Assembly (NCBI GenBank): GCA_024644235.1
Contig: JAHELJ010000019.1
Location: 18,340 to 82,339 of the forward strand
Length of the DNA: 64,000 nucleotides
Source of the DNA: Lewinellaceae bacterium
GTDB taxonomy: Bacteria > Bacteroidota > Bacteroidia > Chitinophagales > Saprospiraceae
Direction of reading: 5' to 3'
Below are positions 27,105 through 36,041 of this stretch, piece by piece (position 1 is the stretch's first letter; each line of letters begins with the position of its first letter). The notes under the pieces were generated by a model. That model had not been told where the DNA came from. It searched no databases and worked only from the letters and a program-made list of their open reading frames with translations. Both the position numbers and the translations under genes were made by a program.

Positions 27105-27113
27105 AGCCAACTC

Positions 27114-28352
27114 ATGAATAAAAAGACCCGCATTCAGCTATCGGTGATGATGTTTTTCCAGTTTTTTGTCTGGGGAGCCTGGTACGTCACCATGGGTACT
27201 TACTTGTTGAAGATCAATTTTGAGGGATTGGCGGTTGGCGCCGCTTACAGTACTGTAAATTGGGCAGCTATCATCTCACCCTTCTTCATCGGGATGGTGG
27301 CAGATCGATTTTTCGCTGCCGAAAAAGTGATGGCGATCATGCATCTTCTCGGTGCAGGACTACTTTGGTATGTTTCAACCCTGACCACGCCGGGACCCTT
27401 TTTCTGGGTTCTCCTGGCCTATGCTTTGCTCTATATGCCTACTCTGGCGTTGGCTAATGCCATTAGCTTTTATCAAATGGAAAGTCCTGAAAAAGAGTTT
27501 CCGGGTATCAGGGTGTTGGGCACAATTGGCTGGATCGTTGCTGGAGTTGTAATCGGAGTAGCAGTCCCGGAGTTGACAGGCAATTTTATCGAAGACACCG
27601 CCGTACCATTTAAGATCGGAGCCGCAGTATCACTTTTCCTTGGTCTCTATTCGTTTTTCTTACCTCACACTCCCCCTAAATCGACTGGAAAGAAAGTGAG
27701 TATAAGAGATGTACTGGGCCTGGACGCTTTGGAATTGATGAAAGATAGGTCATTTGCCATCTTCATTATCAGCTCGCTACTGATCTCAATTCCATTGGCG
27801 TTCTACTATAGTTTTGCCAATCCATTTCTTAATGAAATGGGTATGGAGAATGCCGCTGGCAAGATGACTCTTGGACAGGTATCTGAAATTGTCTTCATGC
27901 TGCTCATGCCATTTTTCTTTACTCGTCTGGGTGTGAAAAAAATGCTGCTTATCGGTATGCTGGCTTGGTTGGGGAGGTACTTACTCTTTGCCTACGGGAA
28001 CAATGAAGAGCTAGTACTCATGTACTACCTGGGCATCATTCTACATGGAATTTGCTACGATTTCTTTTTTGTCACCGGCCAGATTTATGTGGATGAAACA
28101 GCCCCAAAAGAGATCCAGGCCAGTGCTCAAGGATTCATTACGGTGGTTACCTATGGAGTAGGAATGCTCATCGGGTCATGGACGTCAGGATGGGTAGTGG
28201 AGCACTACAGCATAACAGAAAATGATGCGATAGTCCACTTGTGGAAGCAGATCTGGTGGGTACCAGCTATTATGGCTGCAATCGTGTCTTTTTTGTTTGC
28301 GATCTTTTTCAAGGATCCGGGACGGAAAAAATTGGCTGCGGAGCAAGCTTGA
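27114..28352 (+). CDS. MFS transporter, nucleoside:proton symporter-like
   Basis: 412 residues with about twelve hydrophobic helices. The opening (RIQLSVMMFFQFFVWGAWYVTMGTYL) and middle loop resemble the NupG/XapB-type nucleoside permeases common in Bacteroidota. It shares an operon with the oxidoreductase upstream. Substrate is inferred from family resemblance only. Confidence 0.85.
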   Translation: MNKKTRIQLSVMMFFQFFVWGAWYVTMGTYLLKINFEGLAVGAAYSTVNWAAIISPFFIGMVADRFFAAEKVMAIMHLLGAGLLWYVSTLTTPGPFFWVLLAYALLYMPTLALANAISFYQMESPEKEFPGIRVLGTIGWIVAGVVIGVAVPELTGNFIEDTAVPFKIGAAVSLFLGLYSFFLPHTPPKSTGKKVSIRDVLGLDALELMKDRSFAIFIISSLLISIPLAFYYSFANPFLNEMGMENAAGKMTLGQVSEIVFMLLMPFFFTRLGVKKMLLIGMLAWLGRYLLFAYGNNEELVLMYYLGIILHGICYDFFFVTGQIYVDETAPKEIQASAQGFITVVTYGVGMLIGSWTSGWVVEHYSITENDAIVHLWKQIWWVPAIMAAIVSFLFAIFFKDPGRKKLAAEQA

Positions 28353-28381
28353 TTCGACAGTCTGTATTTCTGTTATATTCG
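28349..28381 (+). promoter_or_regulatory. Candidate purC promoter
   Basis: TTG (28349-28351) and TATATTCG (28374-28381) are 22 nt apart; the -7 box matches TAnnTTTG at 7 of 8 positions. Transcription would start about 13 nt before the purC ATG. Confidence 0.4.
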
Positions 28382-28400
28382 CTCGCTATTATTTGGAAAA

Positions 28401-29342
28401 ATGGAAGCACTCTTTCAGACAGATTTTCAATTTCCCGGGCAGGTTAGCTTTTATCGGGGAAAGGTTAGGGATGTATATACGGTGAACGACCGCTTGATTA
28501 TGATTGCCAGTGATAGGATATCTGCTTTCGATCATGTCCTGCCCAGACCGATTCCACACAAAGGACAGGTCTTGAATCAAACTGCCGTCCATTTTCTCGA
28601 GGCCACAAGAGATATCGTACCCAACTGGCTAGAAGCTAGTCCGGATCCCAATGTGTCTATCGGTGCTCAGTGTGACCCTTTTAAGATTGAGATGGTGATC
28701 AGGGGTTATCTGGCTGGGCATGCATGGAGAGAGTACAAGGCCGGAAAGCGGTCAATATGCGGTGTGCCAATGCCCGAGGGCATGAGGGAGGGAGACCGGT
28801 TTCCTTCGCCTCTGGTCACACCAGCCACCAAGGCGGAGCAGGGCCATGATGAAGATATTTCCAAGGAGGAGATCCTATCCCGCAGTCTCGCTACTGCTGA
28901 CCAGTGGGATGAATTGGAGCACTATACCCGATCGCTTTTTGCCCGGGGTACCGACATGGCCAGGAAGCAAGGTTTGTTGTTGGTGGATACAAAATATGAG
29001 TTTGGATTGCGTGACGGAACCATCCATCTGATCGATGAGATTCATACCCCGGATAGTTCGCGGTATTACTATGCAGATGGATACGAAGAAAGGCAGCAAG
29101 CTGGCAAAAGACAAGAGCAACTTTCCAAAGAGTTTGTTAGAGAGTGGTTGATGGAAAATGGATTTCAGGGGAAGGAAGGACAAAAAATGCCAGCGATGCC
29201 GGATTCATTTGCCCAGAAAGTGAGTATGCGGTACATCGAACTCTATGAGACGGTGACTGGCAAACGTTTTGAACGACCTGGTGCCCAAAACAACATTACC
29301 GATCGAATCCATCAGAATATTTCCAATTATTTTGGGTGGTAG
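28401..29342 (+). CDS. purC: SAICAR synthase
   Basis: Phosphoribosylaminoimidazole-succinocarboxamide synthase joins aspartate to CAIR with ATP in purine synthesis. 313 residues, the longer form seen in Bacteroidota and fungi. Motifs include [47 protein letters not shown] and [14 protein letters not shown]. No other purine genes are adjacent. The 3' end overlaps the convergent gene by 16 nt. Confidence 0.95.
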   Translation: MEALFQTDFQFPGQVSFYRGKVRDVYTVNDRLIMIASDRISAFDHVLPRPIPHKGQVLNQTAVHFLEATRDIVPNWLEASPDPNVSIGAQCDPFKIEMVIRGYLAGHAWREYKAGKRSICGVPMPEGMREGDRFPSPLVTPATKAEQGHDEDISKEEILSRSLATADQWDELEHYTRSLFARGTDMARKQGLLLVDTKYEFGLRDGTIHLIDEIHTPDSSRYYYADGYEERQQAGKRQEQLSKEFVREWLMENGFQGKEGQKMPAMPDSFAQKVSMRYIELYETVTGKRFERPGAQNNITDRIHQNISNYFGW

Positions 29343-30265
29343 AGAGAGTCAATCGCCATTATTGTCTTCCTCAGGTCTTTTTCATTACCCACTTTTCCCA
29401 GCGAAGTGTTTGCTTCGATACCAAGCCTTTCCAATCCATTTCTTACTGACCTCTTGTTTAACTGAATTTCTATCAGTCTGTATGATGCATTAGCCAAATA
29501 ATAGGCCTGTTTGTCATAGGTTGCGGAATAGGATTGAGCAACTGGAGAGATTGCATCGGAAAATGACTTCTGCTTCATAAGGAGTTTGACCAATTTCAAC
29601 TGATCGGTGTCGACCAATACTTGAAAGAACAGTCCACCTGAAATCCGAGCCTGATTTGCTTCGATCTTGAGATCACTGACTAGCCCTGTCTTCTTCAGTA
29701 GATTACCTAGGAGAAGACTGGCCCCAGGGTTTGCGGATTCCATCTTAATTTCCGCCTGTTGCATGCCTTTCCTAGGGATAGAAGAATAATTTAATACCTC
29801 GGCAAAATCGACGGAGTCAAATTCAATGACCGAGGCCAAATCGGTGTCCTTGGGAATAGTAAACTTAACCCTAAGCCGAAATGGCTCGGAGAATCCCTTC
29901 TCAAAAAGGATCTCTTCCCCTTCCGACGTTAGTACAAAACGTTGTACCGCTGATGGAGGTACGACATACACTGCTGCACCATATTTTAAGTAGATCGAAT
30001 GTGTGATCACATTGAATTTGATGTTTGGTACCTGAAAAACATCTCCTTTGGATGTGGCAATAGCTCCTTCATACCAGTGAATGAGCTGCCTGCGCATGCG
30101 TCTGTCATAGAATTGGTGGATGTTCTTCCGAATATAGTCCTCGTTGTCGATCAAAGCAGTGCCTGACAGAAACTGCACAAGTCCTGGATCCATAGATTGT
30201 GCCCTGCTCAATTGCAGGAATCCGAACCCTATCAGAAATGCTGAGATGAGCCAACATCTGATCAT
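29327..30265 (-). CDS. Exported protein of unknown function
   Basis: 312 residues from ATG 30265, which begins a clear signal peptide ([20 protein letters not shown], cleavage after RAQ). A TTG 14 codons upstream is possible but unnecessary. The mature part is beta-rich with a Lys/Arg-rich end. No motif recognised. It converges on purC and diverges from the methyltransferase. Confidence 0.75.
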   Translation of the reverse strand: MIRCWLISAFLIGFGFLQLSRAQSMDPGLVQFLSGTALIDNEDYIRKNIHQFYDRRMRRQLIHWYEGAIATSKGDVFQVPNIKFNVITHSIYLKYGAAVYVVPPSAVQRFVLTSEGEEILFEKGFSEPFRLRVKFTIPKDTDLASVIEFDSVDFAEVLNYSSIPRKGMQQAEIKMESANPGASLLLGNLLKKTGLVSDLKIEANQARISGGLFFQVLVDTDQLKLVKLLMKQKSFSDAISPVAQSYSATYDKQAYYLANASYRLIEIQLNKRSVRNGLERLGIEANTSLGKVGNEKDLRKTIMAIDSLYHPK

Positions 30266-30357
30266 TTCCCTGCTTGTTATGATTAATGAATTGTGATGTA
30301 TTTTCAAGGTAAGTATTTATTGATGTGTTTTCTTATAACGATGTAAAGTCTGCATAG

Positions 30358-31020
30358 ATGGCATCCCGAAAAGAGATTATTGGTGCAACGCATGATTTTC
30401 ACAATCAAGACTATGCGATTGACTGGGAAGCCAGGTATCGCGATCACACGAATCGGCAGATCTTGTTTAGAGACATTGGTGATCTCATTCAGGCCAACTT
30501 AAATAAGAATGCTACCATCCTGGAGCTCGGAGTAGGTCCGGGTTTCTTAGCCCATGATCTGCTCAATCGGTTTGATAATATAACCTATGTGGGATTGGAT
30601 TTTTCGAAGGCTATGCTGCACGTGGCAAATAAAAGGCTGAGATCCTTCGCTGATAGGTTTTTAGCGGTGCGGGCTGATTTAACCGGTGAGTTTACAACAT
30701 CTCTCCACACCAACTCAGTGGTCGTCACATGCTGGTCACTCCATGATCTGGGAAGTGCCGCTGCCATCCGTCACGTGTATAGTCGCTGCCGGAATATCCT
30801 TGACGGCATATTGATAAATGCTGACTTTATCAGACCAGTTGGTACAGAGTATGAATATGAATCAGGCAGAATCGCTAGCGAAGATCACCTGGAAATGCTG
30901 CGACTGCTAAATTATGAAAATGTGCAGGTGACTAAGAGCTATGAAGTGGATGTTGGGAAGCCGACCGCTGCCAATAACTATACTTGCCTGTTCGCTGAGT
31001 ATAGGTCAAAAACAGAATAG
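30358..31020 (+). CDS. Class I SAM-dependent methyltransferase
   Basis: 220 residues with motif I ILELGVGPGFLAHDLL and the acidic end of strand 2 in YVGLDFSKAML, typical of the Rossmann-like SAM-binding fold. A VVTCWSLHDLGS stretch follows where motif IV would be. Substrate unknown; no partner gene next to it. Confidence 0.82.
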   Translation: MASRKEIIGATHDFHNQDYAIDWEARYRDHTNRQILFRDIGDLIQANLNKNATILELGVGPGFLAHDLLNRFDNITYVGLDFSKAMLHVANKRLRSFADRFLAVRADLTGEFTTSLHTNSVVVTCWSLHDLGSAAAIRHVYSRCRNILDGILINADFIRPVGTEYEYESGRIASEDHLEMLRLLNYENVQVTKSYEVDVGKPTAANNYTCLFAEYRSKTE

Positions 31021-31069
31021 CCAACTCTTACCGAGCTGGCCATTCTTTGCAGGTTAATTATTATTTATA

Positions 31070-31285
31070 TCAAGCCTCTGATCTTTCCAGTGGACAAGTA
31101 CTCCATCCGAAAAGACTGTAAAGGGGACAACTGCTTATAAGGCTGGTACCTAGGAATACTACCGCTACTACCAGTAAGACTATTCCTAATGTTCCTGTGA
31201 TAACGTTACTGAAATAGAGGATCGCGATAACTGCTGCAAGTAATGTCCTAAGGCCGCGATCGATATTACCCATATTCTTTTTCAT
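31070..31285 (-). CDS. DUF2892 (YgaP-type) inner membrane protein
   Basis: 71 residues with two hydrophobic helices. The opening (MKKNMGNIDRGLRTLLAAVI) is characteristic of DUF2892, and the C-terminus is CPLYSLFGWSTCPLE. In other bacteria the domain is found near rhodanese and sulfide-stress genes. A Crp-type palindrome and a perfect -7 box lie just upstream, suggesting control by the neighbouring Crp/Fnr regulator. Confidence 0.85.
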   Translation of the reverse strand: MKKNMGNIDRGLRTLLAAVIAILYFSNVITGTLGIVLLVVAVVFLGTSLISSCPLYSLFGWSTCPLERSEA

Positions 31286-31310
31286 GATAGCGATGTTTTA
31301 ATGTTCGTAT

Positions 31311-31318
31311 CAAAGTTA
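31311..31318 (-). promoter_or_regulatory. -7 box for the DUF2892 gene
   Basis: On the minus strand TAACTTTG matches TAnnTTTG perfectly. Transcription would start near 31304, about 20 nt before the ATG. The best TTG (31333-31335) is only 14 nt away, which fits a promoter that depends on an activator. Confidence 0.5.
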
Positions 31319-31336
31319 AATCGACTGGTCATCAAT

Positions 31337-31360
31337 AGTTGGTGACTATAGTCACCAACT
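31337..31360. promoter_or_regulatory. Perfect 24-bp palindrome, candidate Crp/Fnr operator
   Basis: The core GGTGACTATAGTCACC contains GTGA-N6-TCAC, the exact half-site spacing of Crp/Fnr-family operators. The palindrome is perfect over 24 bp. Its centre is about 44 bp upstream of the predicted start of the DUF2892 gene, close to the class II activator position, and it abuts the stop codon of the Crp/Fnr gene. It could also form a hairpin, but no T-run follows on either strand. Confidence 0.55.
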
Positions 31361-31986
31361 CAAAGAATCTTTAGCCGGTCCGGCAATTGTTTTACCTGTC
31401 CATCCTCTTCCAACTTATGGAGAATACGGGTGACCACTTCACGGGAGGTTCCCACCTCATTGGCAATCTGTCGGTGGGTGATCTTCAGATCGACTGAGCC
31501 TTTGAGTAATTTTCGCTGCTGCAGATAGTCCATGATCCGCTTGTCAAGACGGTCGAAAAGAAGGTGGTTAATTGTGCTTAGCAGATCGTTGTAACGCAGC
31601 TGATACATATTGAAGAATAACGAGTTCAGATTGGGATATTGTTTGATCCACCCGGTCACCAAATCTACCGGGAGAAGAATAGCCCGGGTAGGTTCTTCGA
31701 CGACAGCCATGATACGGCTGGGTTCTTGACTTAGACAGGCCGCAAACGACATGATGCATGTCTGATCGGGTTCAATGTAGTAAACCAGGAATTCCCTATC
31801 CTCGTACTTGGTAATTACCTTAATCAGGCCTTCTAGCACAAGTGGAATCACTCGGACATACTGTCCTTCCTTGAGAAGTACTGCGCCGGGTTCGAAGGTT
31901 TGTTCCTGACTGCTTTTCTCAATCTCATCAATGAGTTCACTACCCAGATGTCCAAAATGCCGTTCCAGCAATTGACGTGAATTCAT
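31360..31986 (-). CDS. Crp/Fnr family transcriptional regulator
   Basis: 208 residues: an N-terminal cyclic-nucleotide-binding-like beta-barrel (about 20-140), a long dimer helix, and a C-terminal winged helix with the recognition region ITHRQIANEVGTSREVVTRILHKLEEDG. There is no Fnr-type N-terminal cysteine cluster, so an oxygen-sensing Fe-S centre is unlikely. The ligand is unknown. The DUF2892 gene follows behind a Crp-like palindrome. Confidence 0.88.
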   Translation of the reverse strand: MNSRQLLERHFGHLGSELIDEIEKSSQEQTFEPGAVLLKEGQYVRVIPLVLEGLIKVITKYEDREFLVYYIEPDQTCIMSFAACLSQEPSRIMAVVEEPTRAILLPVDLVTGWIKQYPNLNSLFFNMYQLRYNDLLSTINHLLFDRLDKRIMDYLQQRKLLKGSVDLKITHRQIANEVGTSREVVTRILHKLEEDGQVKQLPDRLKIL

Positions 31987-32055
31987 CTATCGCTAAGGTT
32001 TTATAATTTCAGGAATTCAATATTGTGATATTCACCGCTGAATCAAAATAAGCAC

Positions 32056-32724
32056 ATGAAATATTTTACCAAAGACTTCATTAAGTTTCTGAAAGAGCTC
32101 GCTGCCAACAATGATAGGGATTGGTTCAATGCGAATAAGAACCGTTTCGTAGACTCTGTTCAGGATCCTTTTCGGGTGTTTGTCGAAGACATGCTGACCA
32201 AGATGTCAAAATCAAATCCGGCTCTCGAACATGTTCAAGCTAAGGACTGTGTTTTCCGGATATACCGTGATACCAGATTTAGCAAGGATAAGACTCCCTA
32301 TAAAACGCATATGGCTGCACTGATCAGTCCCGGAGGGCGTAAGGACAAGACTCATCCGGGTATGTATATCCAGCTCTCGGCAGAAGATGCAAGAATGTAT
32401 AGCGGAGCCCATATGCTGGACAAGGACCAGCTCCAGGCGATTCGGGAAGCTATTGCCAATGATTTGAAAGGTTTCTCCAAAGCGATCAGTAATAAGAAGT
32501 TTGTGGCAACTTTTGGAAAGGTGCTTGGTGATAAGAACAAAAGACTCAGCTCGCCCTTTGCCGAACTGGCTGACCAGCAGCCTCTACTCTACAACAAATC
32601 ATTCTACTATTTTAAGAAATGGCCACCCAGTCAGATTCTTAAAGAATCGTTCAGTAAGGACCTGATTGATGCTTACAAGTCGGCTCAGCCGGTCAATGAT
32701 TTCCTCTTCAAAGCATTGAGTTAA
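32056..32724 (+). CDS. DUF2461 family protein
   Basis: 222 residues, matching the DUF2461/TIGR02453 pattern: an opening FTKDFIKFLKELAANNDRDWFNANK, the middle RDTRFSKDKTPYKTHM and AALISPGG segments, and a C-terminal FFKKWPPSQ-like region (YYFKKWPPSQIL). The biochemical function of this widespread family is not established. Stand-alone gene. Confidence 0.85.
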   Translation: MKYFTKDFIKFLKELAANNDRDWFNANKNRFVDSVQDPFRVFVEDMLTKMSKSNPALEHVQAKDCVFRIYRDTRFSKDKTPYKTHMAALISPGGRKDKTHPGMYIQLSAEDARMYSGAHMLDKDQLQAIREAIANDLKGFSKAISNKKFVATFGKVLGDKNKRLSSPFAELADQQPLLYNKSFYYFKKWPPSQILKESFSKDLIDAYKSAQPVNDFLFKALS

Positions 32725-32727
32725 GGG

Positions 32728-33123
32728 CTAATCCCCCGATTTATAGGTGATCGTGGCTTCTCCCAGCCAAACACATACAATGTCACGCGAGGTAGGGGTG
32801 AGGTGCGTGCGAATTGAAAGGTCATCAGAGGTTGTGGCATTAAATTGCCTGACAAAGGCGCTGTCCGTCTGGAACTTAAAAAGTTCCTCATCGTCTACCG
32901 TTGTCACTACTACAGTCAACTGCTGATTGGGGCAGATCGAATAATCACTAATGATCAGGCTCGCTATCCCATCAACTGCCGGGACAACTACAGTGGTGTC
33001 ACTGGAGTGGTCTCCTCCCACAACCCAGCTTGTTTCGAATTTTTCGGAAGAATTCTTATCCTCCTCTTTGTTACAGCCTACCACCATCAGGGTGACCAGC
33101 ATCAATACATATTTGATACACAT
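32728..33123 (-). CDS. Small lipoprotein of unknown function
   Basis: 131 residues. The lipobox lies in LMVVGCNKEED, with acidic residues just after the cysteine as in surface-exposed Bacteroidota lipoproteins. The mature part is beta-rich, with a low-complexity Asp/Ser/Thr stretch. It converges with the DUF2461 gene. Function unknown. Confidence 0.7.
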   Translation of the reverse strand: MCIKYVLMLVTLMVVGCNKEEDKNSSEKFETSWVVGGDHSSDTTVVVPAVDGIASLIISDYSICPNQQLTVVVTTVDDEELFKFQTDSAFVRQFNATTSDDLSIRTHLTPTSRDIVCVWLGEATITYKSGD

Positions 33124-33157
33124 TGAACAATTCTAATTAACTATCTACATAGACGGC

Positions 33158-33199
33158 AAAAAGGGGATCCAAGGTTTGTTGGCATCCCCTTTTTTTTTT
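33158..33199 (-). terminator. Intrinsic terminator downstream of the plug-domain lipoprotein
   Basis: AAAAAGGGGAT (33158-33168) pairs perfectly with ATCCCCTTTTT (33084+100 to 33194). The stem is flanked by A on the left and T on the right, so it could work in both directions. On the minus strand it follows the gene ending at 33226. Confidence 0.65.
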
Positions 33200-33225
33200 G
33201 AATCCATCTGCTTTAGTAGATATAG

Positions 33226-33630
33226 CTATTTCAGAGCAGCATGGTGTTTTGTCTGAATCTCGATTACGCCATTGGCCCCCTGTTCCCCATACCGGGTGAG
33301 CTCGTAAGCATTCTTAAGAATTCGGATTGAAGCAACGTTGGCCATGTTGATCATGCGGTTTGCCTGCCGGTAGCTGGTGCCCAATGGAAATCCATCTATG
33401 ACGTAAAGAGGTTCCCGATTCGACACACTTCCGGCCTTTCGCATTATGATTCGGGTTTGATCGCCGGTTCCCGAGATCATTAGACCGCTGCTACCCCGAA
33501 GAGCCTCTGCTAAATTGGTGTACTTTGACAAGTAGCTGTTGTGAGGATTCGCAGTGCGATCAATCCTGTCGCTGGTTTGACAACAGACGAATAAGAGGGA
33601 TGCCATCAGCATCATCCAAACTGTTTTCAT
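33226..33630 (-). CDS. Orphan SusC/TonB plug-domain lipoprotein
   Basis: 134 residues. A signal with lipobox (LLFVCC) is followed by a domain that reads like the plug of SusC-type receptors: LAEALRGSSG, RIIMRK, EPLYVIDGFPLG, VASIRILKNAYELTRYGEQGANGVIEI. The 22-strand barrel is absent: the reading frame closes normally and a terminator follows. It may be a domain-sized protein in its own right or a relic that became a lipoprotein. Role unknown. Confidence 0.75.
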   Translation of the reverse strand: MKTVWMMLMASLLFVCCQTSDRIDRTANPHNSYLSKYTNLAEALRGSSGLMISGTGDQTRIIMRKAGSVSNREPLYVIDGFPLGTSYRQANRMINMANVASIRILKNAYELTRYGEQGANGVIEIQTKHHAALK

Positions 33631-33839
33631 AGTGTTCCTTTTTTAATGGTTCAAAAAGAGTATCGGTAGAACCCTAGATGAAAGTAGAGCAAGGCGAGGT
33701 AGAACCATTAAATAAGGAGAAACTTGACTTTGAGAAGATGGTCTTAAGATAAGTAAAAACTCGCCAAAGATCAACAGAAACCTTTAGACCTTCCGGAGAT
33801 AACCGTAGATATTTGTAAATTATCAGCTGATTTCCTCCG

Positions 33840-34757
33840 ATGACCAGATCACTCCTTTATCTCTTAAGCCTTCCGGTAATCCTCCTGATCTCAGGAGCGT
33901 GTAATCACCTGACATCACAGGAATCCGAGCTCTATATAGTCATGGATTTGACCCCCGAAAATGTGTATACCTCTGGTATTGAGGGGCCTGCAGTGGATGA
34001 CGAAGGTAATATCTATATTGTCAATTTCCAGGAACAAGGTACGATTGGAAGGACCAATCCTCAAGGTCATAGTGAGCTGTTTGTACGGCTTCCGGAGGGC
34101 AGCGTTGGTAACGGTATCCGGTTGGATCGAGACGGAGCTTTACTTGTTGCTGATTACACCGGACATAATGTCCTTAGGATCAATCCTGTTACTAAAGCCA
34201 TTGCGGTCTATGCACATAACAGTGAGATGAACCAACCAAATGACCTGGCAATTAGTGAGGACGGGACAATTTATGCCAGCGATCCAAACTGGTCAGAATC
34301 TACTGGAAATCTGTGGCGAATAAATAAAGATGGATCTACTGTATTGCTGGAATCGGATATGGGAACGACCAATGGTGTAGAGGTAAGCCCGGATGGTGGA
34401 TTCCTTTATGTAAACGAAAGTGTACAGCGTAACGTATGGAAATACAGGATCACACCAGAAGGCATTTCTGACAAGCAGCTCTTCCATCAGTTTGAAGATC
34501 ACGGCATGGATGGTATGCGATGCGATACCCAGGGAAACCTCTACATTACCCGATATGGCAAGGGGACGGTCGCCATTTTATCTCCCAGTGGTGAACTTGT
34601 ACGGGAGGTGATGATGAAGGGTAAGAAAACGTCGAATATTGCATTTGGCGGGCCTGATGGTCGCACGGCATATGTAACGCTTCAAGACCGGGGATGTGTC
34701 GAAACCTTCCGTACCGAATTTCCTGGTAGATCTTTTAAAATGTGGTCAGACAAATGA
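33840..34757 (+). CDS. SMP-30/gluconolactonase-like beta-propeller lipoprotein
   Basis: 305 residues. The lipobox lies in LLISGACNH, followed by a six-bladed propeller with repeated DxxGxxY patterns (AVDDEGNIYIVN, RLDRDGALLVAD, ISEDGTIYASD, DTQGNLYITR). The family includes calcium-dependent lactonases. A GATATTTG box 38 nt upstream may be its promoter. Its TGA overlaps the amidohydrolase ATG as ATGA, so the two are translationally coupled and probably act in one extracytoplasmic pathway. Confidence 0.85.
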   Translation: MTRSLLYLLSLPVILLISGACNHLTSQESELYIVMDLTPENVYTSGIEGPAVDDEGNIYIVNFQEQGTIGRTNPQGHSELFVRLPEGSVGNGIRLDRDGALLVADYTGHNVLRINPVTKAIAVYAHNSEMNQPNDLAISEDGTIYASDPNWSESTGNLWRINKDGSTVLLESDMGTTNGVEVSPDGGFLYVNESVQRNVWKYRITPEGISDKQLFHQFEDHGMDGMRCDTQGNLYITRYGKGTVAILSPSGELVREVMMKGKKTSNIAFGGPDGRTAYVTLQDRGCVETFRTEFPGRSFKMWSDK

Positions 34758-36004
34758 AAAAATTTAAATTCGGTTGTATCGTAATGGGCTTCTTTGTAGC
34801 CCTTTTTCCCATCAGTCTTTCAGGGCAGCAAATTGATCTTTTGATTAAGAACGGACATGTCATCGATGCCAAGAACGGCATTGATCAAGTCATGGATGTC
34901 GCTATTGAAGACGGAAAGATTTTTGAGGTAGCGGAAAACATTGATGTGGCCCGGGCTTTCCGGGTAGTGGACGCAGAGGGTCTATATGTGGTGCCAGGTC
35001 TTATTGATATTCATTCACACAATTTTCACGGAACTGAGCCCGATGCCTATCTGAGTAATAGTTTTCAGGCATTACCCCCGGATGGATTTACATTCAGATC
35101 AGGTGTCACGACGATCGTCGACGTAGGAGGAGCTGGATGGCGAAACTTCAAAACTTTTAAAAGCCAGACCATAGACCGTTCCAAAACAAGAGTATTGGCC
35201 TTCCTAAACATCGTAGGGTCCGGCATGAAGGGTGGGGCGATCGAACAGAATCTGGCTGACATGGATGCCAAGCTCACCGCCATGGAAGCTAAGCAGTACC
35301 CTGGGATTGTGGTGGGTGTAAAACTCGCTCACTACTATGGCCCGGAATGGATCCCCACAGAGAAGGCGGTAGAGGCAGGCAACTTGGCTGACATCCCGGT
35401 TATGGTTGATTTTGGAGGCTATGAGGAGCCGTTGGCTCTGGATACCCTCTTCCTTCACAAACTGAGGCCCGGTGATATTTTTACTCACTGCTATGCTGAC
35501 GTGACCGGTCGCGTGGCTATAGTCGACGAACAGCGAAAGATCAGGCCATTCGTATTGGAAGCGCAGAGAAAGGGACTGATCTTTGATGTCGGACATGGCG
35601 GAGGCAGCTTTCGATGGGATCAGGCAATACCTGCTGTGAGACAGGGACTCAAACCAAATACCATTAGTACGGACCTGCATACCGGCAGTATGAATGCTGG
35701 AATGAAAGATCTGACCAATGTGATGTCAAAATTTTTAAACTTGGGCCTGACCATGCCTGAGGTGATTGAACGCAGCACCTGGAATCCAGCTCAGGTCATT
35801 AAGCGAACCGATTTAGGTCATCTCGACGTGGGGGCGGTTGCCGATGTAGCGATTCTGAGGTTGGCAGAGGGAGATTTTGGCTTTGTCGACGTAAGAGGTT
35901 GGCGGCTCAATGGCGATCAAAAACTGATCTGCGAGCTTACCCTTCGTGAAGGAGCCGTGGTGTGGGATCTGAATGGCCTGGCCAGTCCTCAATGGGAAGA
36001 ATAA
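34754..36004 (+). CDS. Exported amidohydrolase (deacetylase-like metallohydrolase)
   Basis: 416 residues. ATG 34754 is preferred over a GTG four codons upstream, because it begins the signal peptide (MKKFKFGCIVMGFFVALFPI, cleavage after SGQ) and forms ATGA with the previous stop. Metal-binding marks of the amidohydrolase fold are IDIHSHNFHG, a candidate carboxylated lysine in VGVKLAHYYG, His in FTHCYAD and VGHGGG, and Asp in STDLHTG. The family (EF_0837-type) typically sits beside a DgaE/SelA-like PLP enzyme, as here. Likely cleaves an amide or imide bond outside the cytoplasm; substrate unknown. Confidence 0.87.
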   Translation: MKKFKFGCIVMGFFVALFPISLSGQQIDLLIKNGHVIDAKNGIDQVMDVAIEDGKIFEVAENIDVARAFRVVDAEGLYVVPGLIDIHSHNFHGTEPDAYLSNSFQALPPDGFTFRSGVTTIVDVGGAGWRNFKTFKSQTIDRSKTRVLAFLNIVGSGMKGGAIEQNLADMDAKLTAMEAKQYPGIVVGVKLAHYYGPEWIPTEKAVEAGNLADIPVMVDFGGYEEPLALDTLFLHKLRPGDIFTHCYADVTGRVAIVDEQRKIRPFVLEAQRKGLIFDVGHGGGSFRWDQAIPAVRQGLKPNTISTDLHTGSMNAGMKDLTNVMSKFLNLGLTMPEVIERSTWNPAQVIKRTDLGHLDVGAVADVAILRLAEGDFGFVDVRGWRLNGDQKLICELTLREGAVVWDLNGLASPQWEE

Positions 36005-36041
36005 ACTCTATAACTTTAGATAGCATTGAAAAATTTTACCG

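Noticed and set aside
31337..31360. Perfect palindrome as a terminator of the Crp/Fnr gene
   Set aside because: No T-run follows it on either strand, and the GTGA-N6-TCAC core and the promoter downstream fit an operator better.
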